Of a stretch of DNA of 64,000 nt, positions 25,987-34,302 are shown piece by piece (position 1 is the first letter of the stretch; each line of letters starts with the position of its first letter). The stretch is from contig NZ_NJGY01000005.1 of assembly GCF_002250505.1 (NCBI RefSeq), positions 249,033 through 313,032 of the forward strand, read 5' to 3'. The DNA comes from Janthinobacterium sp. PC23-8 (GTDB lineage: Bacteria > Pseudomonadota > Gammaproteobacteria > Burkholderiales > Burkholderiaceae_D). The translations under genes and the position numbers were made by a program. The notes below the pieces were generated by a model. The model made no database searches and was not told where the DNA came from. It was given only the letters and a program-made list of their open reading frames with translations.

Positions 25987-27867
25987 ATGGTTCAAATGGG
26001 AAAATATGAACGCCTTAAGTTAGGCAAAGGTATTAGGGTGATCAGCTTCTTTACTGGTGCTGGTGGATTAGATTTGGGTTTTGATTTGACGGGGTATGAT
26101 GTCGTCTATGCCACTGATATCGACGCAATGTGCTGCGAAACACTCAAGGCTAATTTGGGTGGAGTGCTATCAAAAAGCACGATTGTCGAACAAGCTGATA
26201 TTCGAAAAATTGATCCATCGACGTTGCCCAAAGACATTGACCTGATAATTGGTGGTCCGCCGTGCCAATCATTCTCTGCATCTGGCAGGCGTGCGGGCGG
26301 AGCTTCTGGGCGTCTCGATGACCGAGGCACGTTGTTTGAAGCTTACTGCAAAATTATTGATTATGTGAAACCGAAGGCGTTCCTTTTTGAGAACGTGCGG
26401 GGTATTTTAGGAACCAATAAGGGTGAAGATTGGAATGCAATCGTAGAATCATTCCGTGATATTGGTTACACGATTAGTTATCGGATTTTAGATGCTCTTG
26501 ACTACGGCGCACCTCAGCAGCGTGAGCGTATGATTATGGTTGGGCATAAGCTCGACAGCGAGTTCCTATTTCCCCGACCATTATTTGGTCCCGACTCAGA
26601 GAATGATGCTCCTTACATTACATCGGCGCAGGCATTGGATGGGATTGTCGCTGACAACGAGGATAGAAATAGTCTGGTGCTGCGAAATGGGAAGTATGCT
26701 CATTTATTACCGTTGGTCCCACCAGGTGAAAATTATCTTCATTTCACGGCGAAACGAGGCTATCCGAATCCCATATTTGCCTACCGTTCTAGGTTTTCTG
26801 ATTTCTTATATAAAGCAAACCCTGATACCCAAATTAAGACTCTCATTGCTAGCCCTGGAAAATACACTGGTCCATTCCACTGGGATAATCGTTGCTTTAC
26901 GGTGCGTGAATACATGAGGTTGCAAGGCTTCCCAGACAACTACATCTTTGTTGGTGATCGCACTGATCGAGTGAAACAAATTGGAAATTCAGTAAGTTTG
27001 AAGTTGTCGTATCAATTGGCAATTGCGATTGCCAAGCAAGTATTTGGTCGTAAAAGTGATATCAAGTTGTTGCCTAGTGATTATGTCCTTTCGTTTGATA
27101 GTAGGAAGGGCAAGAAGGCGGCTAAGACGCGCGAAATTCATACGGCGGTTGCTCACAATTCAAACGAAACGCCAACGTCGATGTTTAATTTTGTCGAGTA
27201 TGAAAGTAGCGTTATTCCTAATGAGTCTTTAAGTTCTAGGAATAATGTTTCCGTTAAGGTGACTGGCAATACTGCAAAAATAACGGTCAAGGCAGATAAC
27301 TCAAGAAAAATTTTTGCCAGACTACGGATGGAAATTCGAAAATCAGAAATTGGAGCTGCGAGTGACTTGCTGCCTGCGGATGCTATTTTAGATGTAACGG
27401 CATATGGAGAGTCCGAACATACAGTTCAAACTATGTGGAATGCCATTGATGATTGGGTTATTCGCTCAAGTAATTTTCACTCTTTATTTGAGTTGTATGG
27501 GCATTTTACTGAACCACATCCAGTTTTTCGCATCACCAGTTTTGTTGCAAAATCTGATGCACCAATTGCAGCCTTTGCAAAGCACGTATCTGATTTTGAA
27601 AACTGTTCGCACTATTTTCCACGAGAGCACTTAACAAAGTTATTCGGCGTAAAATTTGGCACGTCGAGTTTTATTGAATTGGTTAGGATGCTAAGAAGCT
27701 ATAGGTTTGATATCAGGTGTCATGAGACAAATATAGCCATTCCTAAAAATGTTTACATGGTTTCATATCCATTTACTTTGCCTTTTGGTAAGCAGATGAA
27801 TTTCTCAATTAGACCGCAGATTTTGGCTGAGCATAATACTTCAAATAATAGAATGGTGGCTGCATAA
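25987..27867 (+). CDS. DNA (cytosine-5) methyltransferase of a type II R-M system
   Basis: 626 residues. Motif I FFTGAGGLDLGFDL (~residue 21), motif IV GGPPCQSFSASG with the catalytic Cys (~95), motif VI FLFENVRGI, motif VIII YGAPQQRERMIMVG, and motifs IX/X RCFTVREYMRLQGFPDNYIF...QIGNSVSLKLSYQLA (ending ~350). About 270 further residues follow the catalytic domain and have no recognised motif, which is long for this class; they could be an extra DNA-binding or regulatory part. Its stop is 2 bases before the next gene, the putative endonuclease. The recognition sequence cannot be predicted. Confidence 0.93.
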   Translation: MVQMGKYERLKLGKGIRVISFFTGAGGLDLGFDLTGYDVVYATDIDAMCCETLKANLGGVLSKSTIVEQADIRKIDPSTLPKDIDLIIGGPPCQSFSASGRRAGGASGRLDDRGTLFEAYCKIIDYVKPKAFLFENVRGILGTNKGEDWNAIVESFRDIGYTISYRILDALDYGAPQQRERMIMVGHKLDSEFLFPRPLFGPDSENDAPYITSAQALDGIVADNEDRNSLVLRNGKYAHLLPLVPPGENYLHFTAKRGYPNPIFAYRSRFSDFLYKANPDTQIKTLIASPGKYTGPFHWDNRCFTVREYMRLQGFPDNYIFVGDRTDRVKQIGNSVSLKLSYQLAIAIAKQVFGRKSDIKLLPSDYVLSFDSRKGKKAAKTREIHTAVAHNSNETPTSMFNFVEYESSVIPNESLSSRNNVSVKVTGNTAKITVKADNSRKIFARLRMEIRKSEIGAASDLLPADAILDVTAYGESEHTVQTMWNAIDDWVIRSSNFHSLFELYGHFTEPHPVFRITSFVAKSDAPIAAFAKHVSDFENCSHYFPREHLTKLFGVKFGTSSFIELVRMLRSYRFDIRCHETNIAIPKNVYMVSYPFTLPFGKQMNFSIRPQILAEHNTSNNRMVAA

Positions 27868-27869
27868 AA

Positions 27870-29024
27870 ATGGCAAAGAAAAATCAAGAAGCAGGTCAAG
27901 ATGTTCAAGAGAAAATAGCTGATGCTTTAAATGTTGCATTAGCGAGAGCTGAAGTCAATTTTTTAATCGCTAAAATTGATGATTATAATCTTTCCGATGA
28001 TTTTTTGGCGGCGTTAAAGGAGTTGTCTGAGAAGTCGCAGAAAGCGGCAACTGGATTTACTAATATCATTACTTGCTTGGCAATCAAGGCGGCAATGCCA
28101 GATGTTGATATGCGATATCATCAAACGCAGATTCAAACTCAGACCGATAGACCAGCAGGTTTTAACTTTCGTGGGGTGAGTGAGCGAACGGTTGCCCCTT
28201 GGCTAACTGATCATACATTTGAATCCGCTAAATCTGGTTGGCAGACTAGGACTTTTGAACGCCCAAAGCCTTATATGTTGAGCTACGATGAGAACATAGC
28301 TGATATTAAGACCCCTTTCTTGGCGACTTTTAATGAGGTAGAGGTTCTTGAGCAGTCTGCCGTAGAAGCATTGGCATATCTAATTCATCAGCAATTGATT
28401 CTTCGAGAGTCCAAGAAAATCGTATTGTCGATTCCCAAGACCAAGGATATTCAATTAATTGTAAAAGTTTTTAGAGAGCATTTCTTCCATTCCTATAAGG
28501 CATCTAAGGGTGCGTCCAGGTTGCCAGTGTTGGCGCTCTATGCTGTATATAGTGTGCTAATGGAGCAACTTAACAGATATGAAGGAATGGAGTTGAAACC
28601 GTTGGAGCAGCATTCAGCTGCGGATTCTCAAACTGGTGCAATCGGTGACATTGAGGTAATTAACTCTACGACCAAGGAAGTGTACGAGGCGATTGAAGTA
28701 AAGCACGACATTGCGTTGAGTGAGCGGATTATTCAAGATGCAGCAGCGAAGATTATGGATAAGTCAGTAGATAGATACTATATCTTGACAACACACTCCA
28801 TGTGTGAGCCTGACGATGTGCTTTATAAAAAGATTGCTAATGTTAAAGCTTTGTATAATTGTCAGTTGATCGCTAACGGTATGATGCCATCATTGAAATA
28901 CTATCTTCGTCTTCTCTCTGATCCAAGTTTGGTTTTCCCCCGCTATGTAAAATTGCTGGCAAGTGATAAGGCAATAAAGCATGAACATAGAGAGGTTTGG
29001 AATAAATTGGCAATTGAGGGATGA
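27870..29024 (+). CDS. Type II restriction endonuclease, PD-(D/E)xK type
   Basis: 384 residues, starting 2 bases after the methyltransferase stop. Near residues 255-280 it has GDIEVINSTTKEVYEAIEVKHDI, a good D-x(13)-E-x-K catalytic core (D of GDIEV, E and K of IEVKHD). The C-terminus is helical. It resembles the SacI-type class of cytosine-5 system nucleases in layout, but I cannot name the family with certainty. Coupled expression after the methylase and a shared strong terminator identify it as the cognate nuclease. Confidence 0.8.
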   Translation: MAKKNQEAGQDVQEKIADALNVALARAEVNFLIAKIDDYNLSDDFLAALKELSEKSQKAATGFTNIITCLAIKAAMPDVDMRYHQTQIQTQTDRPAGFNFRGVSERTVAPWLTDHTFESAKSGWQTRTFERPKPYMLSYDENIADIKTPFLATFNEVEVLEQSAVEALAYLIHQQLILRESKKIVLSIPKTKDIQLIVKVFREHFFHSYKASKGASRLPVLALYAVYSVLMEQLNRYEGMELKPLEQHSAADSQTGAIGDIEVINSTTKEVYEAIEVKHDIALSERIIQDAAAKIMDKSVDRYYILTTHSMCEPDDVLYKKIANVKALYNCQLIANGMMPSLKYYLRLLSDPSLVFPRYVKLLASDKAIKHEHREVWNKLAIEG

Positions 29025-29054
29025 ACTAATAAAGATTTTGTTCACAGAAAAGAA

Positions 29055-29082
29055 AAATCCAGCTACGTGCTGGATTTTTTTG
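29055..29082 (+). terminator. Terminator after the restriction endonuclease gene
   Basis: AAATCCAGC-TACGT-GCTGGATTT perfect 9-bp stem followed by a T run; 30 bases after the stop. Confidence 0.92.
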
Positions 29083-29098
29083 AGCTTGTCTGCAACTC

Positions 29099-29400
29099 TC
29101 AATTACTGCGCATACTTTGTCTTAATTTCTTTTGCCACTTTATCGGGAGTCTTTCTGGCATCTGTTCTTTGACTTGCTCAACAGACTGGGCGACATACCT
29201 ATTTTTTTCGATTTCAAAGCTGTTGGAGTGCTTCGACGGATCAGTTTAGTTAGTGCAGTCCTGCGCGTATCGTGGAAGTGAAGGCGGGTTGTCGCTTCAT
29301 CGTATAGTTCCAATGCCTTCAATGCATCGACCCAGTATTGACGGAAATTCCAAGGTGTCAACTTGAAGACTTGTCCCTTCGCCAAACGGTTCATATTTAC
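29099..29400 (-). pseudogene. Remnant of a second tyrosine integrase (C-terminal half)
   Basis: Reading leftward, the frame encodes KLTPWNFRQYWVDALKAL, ARLHFHDTRRTALTKLIR-like sequence, almost identical to the intact integrase (52937-54217). After LIRR a frameshift moves the homology (KHSNSFEIEKNRYVAQSVEQVKEQMPERLP) to another frame, and it stops at 29099. The N-terminal half is missing, replaced at about 29400 by transposase debris. It lies downstream of a cargo block in the same orientation as the intact integrase, as expected for the right end of an older, tandem element. Confidence 0.85.
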
Positions 29401-29516
29401 CCGCAAAGGCCGTCCGAACTATCCGGCCGACTTCAAACGGCGCCTTGCCAGCGGGGCCTGCACACCTGGCATCTCGGTGTCAACGCTGGCCCGTCAGCAT
29501 GCCATCAACGCCAGCG
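29396..29516 (+). pseudogene. IS66-type tnpA fragment
   Basis: About 40 codons encoding RKGRPNYPADFKRRLASGAC, then TPGISVSTLARQHAINA. This is the N-terminal helix-turn-helix of the IS66-family TnpA/IS3-like OrfA proteins (pattern: YPxEFKxxL...PGVSVxxLAxxHGINAN). It is GC-rich, unlike its surroundings, and abuts two other truncated genes. No terminal repeat or partner ORF remains. Confidence 0.7.
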
Positions 29517-29517
29517 A

Positions 29518-29688
29518 ACGGAATATGCGCGAGAGCGTTGTTTTGCCAGAATAGTTCCGGCCATAAAGGATATTCAGTCGTTTGAAATTCTGTACAGTTT
29601 TTCCGCTATCTTTAACGGATTTTTTCCACTCCAAACCACTGAAGCTGCCAAAGCTTGCTATGTCTATCTGATTAATCACAGATCCCAT
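29518..29688 (-). pseudogene. N-terminal fragment of a PrrC/RloC-like AAA ATPase
   Basis: Starts MGSVINQIDIASFGSFSGLEW and runs to RLNILYGRNYSGKTTLSRIFRSL, where it joins the IS66 fragment. GRNYSGKTT is the Walker A form typical of the AAA_13 family, which includes the anticodon nucleases PrrC and RloC. Only ~56 residues survive, so no function is retained. It suggests that a tRNA-targeting defence gene was once here. Confidence 0.65.
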
Positions 29689-29837
29689 CCCTTCAATATT
29701 CGCCTTGCGGAAGGTTGTAACAGAATGTTACTGCGAGTCTACAGCGGATGGGTAGGTGATGCCAGTATGGAATATCAAAAAAGCAATTTTTCATGATCGC
29801 CTTGGCTGTCGCCGGCCCCCGGACCTCATAGCTTAGA

Positions 29838-29855
29838 AGAACGTCGCAGCGTTCT
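29838..29855 (+). repeat. Hairpin-family repeat, copy 1 (covarying stem)
   Basis: AGAACG-TCGCAG-CGTTCT, preceded by CTCATAGCTTAG as in copy 2 at 34003. Both stem strands differ from the common AGAGTG/CACTCT, but pairing is kept. Confidence 0.65.
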
Positions 29856-29909
29856 AGCCTACCGGCATTTCTGACTGGGATAAGTGGATTTTTACCAGGT
29901 GGTAAAGGC

Positions 29910-30608
29910 TTATATCTTGATCACCTTCTTCTTCGCTACCTGTGGTTTAGGTTGTAGTTTAATTTCGAGCCTTTGGTTGGTTTTTATCTTCATGATATCG
30001 ATATCTAATTGCTTGTCATTGAGAATATTCGTTGCATACAATTTAATGGCGTAAATGGCGCATATCACTTTCTCCATCATGAATCCGGGTGCTTGATTGA
30101 AGTAGTCGTAATGAACAATATCACCTATCCAATGCTCTACAGAGATCTTTCCCAATCGTTGATTTCTCAATGCCTTCTCTTTCGGTGACATGCCTGGCGT
30201 GATTGGGTGGACCTCAATGAAAGCTTTACGTACAAATTTCTTTAGTATCGCTTCCTCGTTTCGGTAGTCAGCTATTAATTCGTTATAGTTATACCCGAAG
30301 TATTCTTTGCTCAAGTATGCTGATTTTAGAAATTCAAGCATAAGGATAAAGCTATAATTAGACTGCATTTCCCTGCGATATTTGGCTGACTGCCTTCCGA
30401 AGTATTTGTAAGCTGTTTTGTCGGCTAAGTCCCAATTCCAGTATCCCTGTTGAGTCTTCTTCCTTATGTGAAGATTTTCTTCTTCGACAGTGGAGAGGAA
30501 GATTGCTGTTAGTGTTTCTGGTGATATGCTTGTTACCTGCTGAATGAGAGTTAGCTTGGCGATGTTGTCTTTTATGTGCTTATATGTATTGTTCTTTTTC
30601 TTGATCAT
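29910..30608 (-). CDS. Uncharacterised 232-aa basic protein
   Basis: Starts at 30608 after GGAGAAATC. Helical, Lys-rich at both ends (MIKKKNNTYKHIKDN... and KLQPKPQVAKKKVIKI). No domain recognised. Its promoter region (TTGACA about 40 bases upstream) contains a palindrome almost identical to one in front of the XRE regulator at 37068, so it may belong to that regulator's control. It lies downstream of the relaxase gene in the same direction, though separated by its own promoter. Confidence 0.6.
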   Translation of the reverse strand: MIKKKNNTYKHIKDNIAKLTLIQQVTSISPETLTAIFLSTVEEENLHIRKKTQQGYWNWDLADKTAYKYFGRQSAKYRREMQSNYSFILMLEFLKSAYLSKEYFGYNYNELIADYRNEEAILKKFVRKAFIEVHPITPGMSPKEKALRNQRLGKISVEHWIGDIVHYDYFNQAPGFMMEKVICAIYAIKLYATNILNDKQLDIDIMKIKTNQRLEIKLQPKPQVAKKKVIKI

Positions 30609-30656
30609 GATTTCTCCTGTTTTTGTACATATAGCAGGAGCAAGGAGACTGTCAAG

Positions 30657-30679
30657 TTAAAATCATATGATTTTAACTG
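30657..30679. promoter_or_regulatory. Operator-like palindrome shared with the XRE gene promoter
   Basis: Contains AAAATCATATGATTTT, a perfect 16-bp palindrome, followed by AACTG. 21 of 23 positions match the site at 37482-37504. It is located just upstream of a TTGACA box for the 29910-30608 gene. Confidence 0.6.
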
Positions 30680-30711
30680 TATAGTAAAAGCACGGTTAAG
30701 TGCTTAGTGCG

Positions 30712-32046
30712 TTAATGAATGATTGGTTTGTTAGAGTCGGTCGCTTGTAATTTCTTTTTCTCAAGCTCAAGATTTAATGCTGCCAGTTTTTGTTCTATGA
30801 TCATAATCTGGGACTTGAGCTTGGAAGCTCTTGGCCCCTTGGCACTTGCCAGCATAAGAAGCAGACTGTGGTACTGCATGGACATGCTGCCTATCTGCGC
30901 TTCCAATCCACCAAGAGCCGAACCCATGACTGAAGGCAAGGCGCTGGCCTGCTTCTTATCGTCGTTGCGGCGTGCTACTCGGTGCGGAAGGTTCGCCTGT
31001 GGACCAGTCGTGGCAGGATCTGCTTGTTCCCTCAATGTGACTAGGTGCTTGTCCAAAGTGCCGGCGCTGTCCTTGCCAGGTTGATGTTCCTTGACTTGCT
31101 TGTGCTTGGTATCAGGACGTGGTTGCGAGCTCTTGGCGGTGGCTCTATTGCGATTCGCACAAGGTTTGGGAGTTAGATAGCGACGCTGATTGAAAGCCGT
31201 TCTGGCTTCGATTCCTGCTACCAGCTTGTCCTTCTGTTCTTGGGCTTCAGAATAGGACAGAAACCTTGGGATCTTGGCTTGGTGATGATCGGCAACGATT
31301 GCTGCATAATCGCTGTCCTTGGCAAACAACGGGCCCTTCAAGCGGGTATTTTTCTGTGCGCCAGGTAGCCGCACGGTTATGAAGTCGGTGCCTACCTTGT
31401 CCACGTCCACACCGTTGCGCTTCATGAAGCCAATGAGTTGGTTGCGATTGCTGACAAAGCCATTGGTGATTTCTGAGTGGAGGACCTTGGCGAAGTCGTT
31501 CTTAGCCTTCTTATCCTTCTTGCCGTTTGGGGACTTGGCCTCAAAAGGCTTAAGAGAGATTTTGAGAGGATCGGCCACAACCTGGGCGAAGCCCAAGCTG
31601 TCGTTCATGACGGCAGAGAATGCATTGAAAAAAGCTATGTTTTTCTCACCAGGTGGATGAATGTTGAGCTGCTGGCCGGTGGTCAGTTCTGTATTGGCAA
31701 CCAGGAAGTGGAGCTCAAGATTGCCCTTGTCCCTGTGGGCCACCCAGAAGTCTGCAAAATTCTCGTCCACCTTCAGACCAGGCATGAACGTCGAGCGGAA
31801 GGTTTCAATGACTGTGTTGATCTGTTCAGGTGTTACTGATTCGTTATCGCGGAAGGCGACGACACCAGAGGTGTACTTGTGCAGCCTGTTGGTAGCATTG
31901 GCTATGGCCTCAAACGAATTGGGATCGCCAGAAAGTATTTCAGGTGGCACAGAGCGTTTCTTGCCTTCATGGTCGGTGTCGGAAAGTAAGTAGTTGACTG
32001 CTGAAGCTGCACCTCCTTTACCAGTTGGAAAAATCGTTATATTCAT
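30712..32046 (-). CDS. Relaxase / mobilization nuclease (MobA-like)
   Basis: 444 residues. The relaxase domain occupies about 1-270: an early Tyr in SAVNYLL (Tyr19), then WVAHRDKGNLELHFLVANTEL around residues 101-121. The metal-binding motif is H104-x6-E111-x-H113, in place of the usual three His (or His-Glu-Asn in ColE1-type MbeA). The C-terminus is charged and helical, as in MOB accessory tails. It would nick oriT and carry the strand during mobilisation. Upstream are a 32-aa microprotein and mobC, forming a mobC-micro-mobA transcript. Ribosome-binding site GAGG lies 9 bases before the ATG. Confidence 0.85.
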   Translation of the reverse strand: MNITIFPTGKGGAASAVNYLLSDTDHEGKKRSVPPEILSGDPNSFEAIANATNRLHKYTSGVVAFRDNESVTPEQINTVIETFRSTFMPGLKVDENFADFWVAHRDKGNLELHFLVANTELTTGQQLNIHPPGEKNIAFFNAFSAVMNDSLGFAQVVADPLKISLKPFEAKSPNGKKDKKAKNDFAKVLHSEITNGFVSNRNQLIGFMKRNGVDVDKVGTDFITVRLPGAQKNTRLKGPLFAKDSDYAAIVADHHQAKIPRFLSYSEAQEQKDKLVAGIEARTAFNQRRYLTPKPCANRNRATAKSSQPRPDTKHKQVKEHQPGKDSAGTLDKHLVTLREQADPATTGPQANLPHRVARRNDDKKQASALPSVMGSALGGLEAQIGSMSMQYHSLLLMLASAKGPRASKLKSQIMIIEQKLAALNLELEKKKLQATDSNKPIIH

Positions 32047-32165
32047 ATCTTTGACCTCTTCTTTGTAGGTTTATTTTTGAGAGTGGTATGAAGCTTGTCG
32101 TTGACATTCTTCATATCTAACCACTGCTGATATTCTTCTTTTTTGAGCTAAATTTCGTTTAGCCA

Positions 32166-32264
32166 TCATTCTTTATGATCAATAGCAGGACCGTCTTGAC
32201 GGTAAAGCTGATCATTGTTATACCAACGGATTGCTCCATCTTCGTCATATTTCCCATTTTTCAT
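32166..32264 (-). CDS. 32-aa single-repeat microprotein coupled to mobC
   Basis: MKNGKYDEDGAIRWYNNDQ, LYRQDGPAIDHKE, stop. It is one unit of the HR-DGPA-W-Y repeat found in the three larger proteins at 34-37 kb. The ATG overlaps the mobC stop (ATGA at 32261-32264) and AAGGA lies 7 bases upstream, so it is well placed for coupled translation between mobC and the relaxase gene. It is intact and starts like the others (MKNG). It could be a functional peptide or the stub of a lost gene. Confidence 0.6.
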   Translation of the reverse strand: MKNGKYDEDGAIRWYNNDQLYRQDGPAIDHKE

Positions 32265-32677
32265 TTTCGTTCCTTAAATATTGTTGTTATGGTGGAAACG
32301 CCATCTTGAATTTTTGTCAGTTCTTCGAACATTCCCTGTGTTGTAGAGTTCCAAACCTTCATGCGATTGAGAGCACGGGCAATCTGATTGATATTGCTAC
32401 CTATTTTTCCCAAGGAAGCGAGAAGCTGAAGACGAAGCTTATGTTCTACCTTTGTCTCTTTGTTAGCCTGGTGGTTACTTGGTAGAAGCAAGGCGCGAGC
32501 ATGGATGGCTGTAGAAGAAGCTCCTGCTTCGATTGCTCTTTCTTGAAGAGCGGCCCACTCTTCAGGGGTGAATCTGATTTCAAAGCGCTTCGTCCGTTTT
32601 GATTTATTGGCTTCGACGCCGGTTTGTCCTGAGCGTTGTTTGACTTTAGGGTCAATATTCTTTTTTTGATACTTCAT
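32261..32677 (-). CDS. mobC: MobC-type relaxosome accessory protein
   Basis: 138 residues. A basic N-terminus, a ribbon-helix-helix-like stretch (KRFEIRFTPEEWAALQERAIEAGASSTAIHARALLL), and the MobC hallmark LGKIGSNINQIARALN near residue 92. MobC binds near oriT and helps the relaxase open the nick site. It is the first gene of the mobilization transcript; the AT-rich repeat region upstream is the natural place to look for oriT. Confidence 0.85.
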   Translation of the reverse strand: MKYQKKNIDPKVKQRSGQTGVEANKSKRTKRFEIRFTPEEWAALQERAIEAGASSTAIHARALLLPSNHQANKETKVEHKLRLQLLASLGKIGSNINQIARALNRMKVWNSTTQGMFEELTKIQDGVSTITTIFKERK

Positions 32678-32925
32678 TTAACGATCCTATTATTGTTAAT
32701 TTTTCGAGCCTCGTGCAACAGCGGGTGTGGGTGAAACCCACAATATTCAACCTAAAGTAGCCATGAAATGGGTAACGTAGGATTGATTGACCTTGCTTTA
32801 ACTAAATTTCTTTGTTTTTTCCTGTTTGTAGGGGGTAGGAGTAACGACCCTCCTTTAAAGATTAGCGTAACGATTTTGGATGTCAAATTTACTCACGTCT
32901 CATGAGTAAATATTTCATGTCTAAG

Positions 32926-33175
32926 AATTTGCATGGAAGTAATATTAATGAATCATAATTTGTATGGAAGTTAATGTTGGTGAGTCATAATTTCTATGTG
33001 CAATCGTGTTCATGAGACACGAATGAGTCCACGCTACATGAAACCAATGTGTTGTAATTCCTATGTGGTTTCGCGTTCATGAGACATGCTTGTGTCTATG
33101 AGACATGAGCGCAATGAATAGTTATTTCTATTTGTGATAAATCTCATGCGACATACATGTGTCTATGCGACATGA
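32926..33175. repeat. Tandem array: three 67-bp units with internal ATGAGACAT direct repeats
   Basis: CTATGTG-type landmarks recur at 32994, 33061 and 33128, and ATG(A/C)GACA at 33012, 33079 and 33146, both exactly 67 bp apart. Within each unit a second ATG(A/C)GACATG-like box follows 19 bp after the first. Two shorter ~32-bp half-units with AATTTG(C/T)ATGGAAG precede them (32926, 32957). Such arrays are known as iterons, partition sites or relaxosome sites. It lies between mobC and a small gene pair of opposite direction. Confidence 0.75.
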
Positions 33176-33306
33176 ACTGATTGTGCGATTTTGTTTTTTA
33201 TCCATGACGGCTATGACTCAGTGCCTATTAAAGAAGATGATTTATTGGGGTTGACTTCAGTAAAGCTTACGCTTAAATGATTTGTGAACCACTAGGAGAA
33301 TGCATC

Positions 33307-33615
33307 ATGGCAAAAGAAACAATTAAAGCTGTAAAGGGTACGGTGCGTATAGGTCCACGTATTTCCAGAGCGACATACATGCAGGCAAAATATATTTATG
33401 CGACGAAGGGTATGAGCTTTGAAGAAAGAATTGAAGAGCTACTTGATAAAGATATTGAGTATCAGATGAAGCAGAAGTGGTTTCTCGATGGATTAAATAA
33501 GAGGGAACATGAGAAGTTTGACGGTCTTAGGAAGGCGGTCAAGAATTCAGGTGATATTGATAGCAGCCTCTTTGATTCCAATAATTTAGATCGTGGAGGC
33601 GATCAAGATGAGTGA
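33307..33615 (+). CDS. Small DNA-binding-like protein downstream of the 67-bp array
   Basis: 102 residues from the ATG at 33307, preceded by AGGAG; the upstream in-frame ATG at 33277 lacks such a site. Sequence VKGTVRIGPRISRATYMQAKYIYATKGMSFEERIEELLDKDIEYQ suggests a strand-helix-helix (ribbon-helix-helix-like) fold. The tail is acidic. Together with the repeat array just upstream, it looks like a centromere- or operator-binding protein, but this is inference. The stop overlaps the next start. Confidence 0.6.
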   Translation: MAKETIKAVKGTVRIGPRISRATYMQAKYIYATKGMSFEERIEELLDKDIEYQMKQKWFLDGLNKREHEKFDGLRKAVKNSGDIDSSLFDSNNLDRGGDQDE

Positions 33616-33946
33616 GTCTGAAGATAGGTTGATATATTTAAAAGCATGTGGGGAAAAGCCTCTGAATTATTATCTTCCTTTAAACGTTTTGGAAGTCATA
33701 GACGATGGAGGTAAGTTTAGTTTTAGTGCCACCTTTTTGACGTTTATGCTTAAAGCTAAAAGCAACGAAATAAAGCTTGAGAGGAAAGCCAAAGAATGGG
33801 CCGATGGAAAAGACTCACTTGATCGAGAGGTTTTAAAATTAACTAAGGATTTTTATGCAATGAAAAAAGAGAGGGACAAGCTCAAAAGGCAGTTGGCTAG
33901 TGCCAAGGTAAACGAGGGTGCGGAGAGTGACGACGATGGTGAATAA
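33608..33946 (+). CDS. Coiled-coil protein, partner of the preceding gene
   Basis: 112 residues. The start ATG overlaps the end of the previous gene by 8 bases, indicating coupling. An N-terminal globular part (LIYLKACGEKPLNYYLPLNVLEVIDDGG) is followed by a helical, charged coiled coil (KEWADGKDSLDREVLKLTKDFYAMKKERDKLKRQLASAK). Unknown family; the pairing with a small DNA-binding-like protein and upstream repeats resembles two-gene partition or relaxosome modules. Confidence 0.55.
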   Translation: MSESEDRLIYLKACGEKPLNYYLPLNVLEVIDDGGKFSFSATFLTFMLKAKSNEIKLERKAKEWADGKDSLDREVLKLTKDFYAMKKERDKLKRQLASAKVNEGAESDDDGE

Positions 33947-34002
33947 CCTTCAAGAAGCACCCTTGGCTTGCGCCGGTCCCTCAAAGGGACCTCATGCTTA
34001 GA

Positions 34003-34020
34003 AGAGTGGCGAAGCACTCT
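34003..34020 (+). repeat. Hairpin-family repeat, copy 2
   Basis: AGAGTG-GCGAAG-CACTCT followed by CACTGACGTG. A second small hairpin, GGTCCCTCAAAGGGACC, lies 25 bases upstream. Located 57 bases after the coiled-coil gene. Confidence 0.7.
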
Positions 34021-34146
34021 CACTGACGTGGATATGTCTTGAAGAAGAAATTTCACTAGTAATTGACTTATTAAAATAAATTGCTAAGATAAAAAAGCGA
34101 AGCGGCATTAGTTCGTTTTGTGTTTTTTCATGATGGAATGTTAAGA

Positions 34147-34174
34147 TAAAAGGCACCAGGAAGGTGCTTTTTTT
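34147..34174 (+). terminator. Terminator of the recurring AAGCACC type
   Basis: GGCACC-AGGAA-GGTGCTTTTTTT. One of seven near-identical stems dispersed through the element. Confidence 0.75.
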
Positions 34175-34302
34175 ATTGCTTGGCTGAAGAGTAAAATCTT
34201 GCGTGTCACTCTAAAATCTCGCTAAAGTCGATACTGGATTTCTATTGATATTTGCTTGCAATACGCTAGTCTCGTTCTAGGGGTAAATTAGGAGATTCCC
34301 CT

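Noticed and set aside
32926..33175. The 67-bp repeat array as a CRISPR array
   Set aside because: Repeats are contiguous and diverged, no unique spacers of constant length, and no cas genes in the window.
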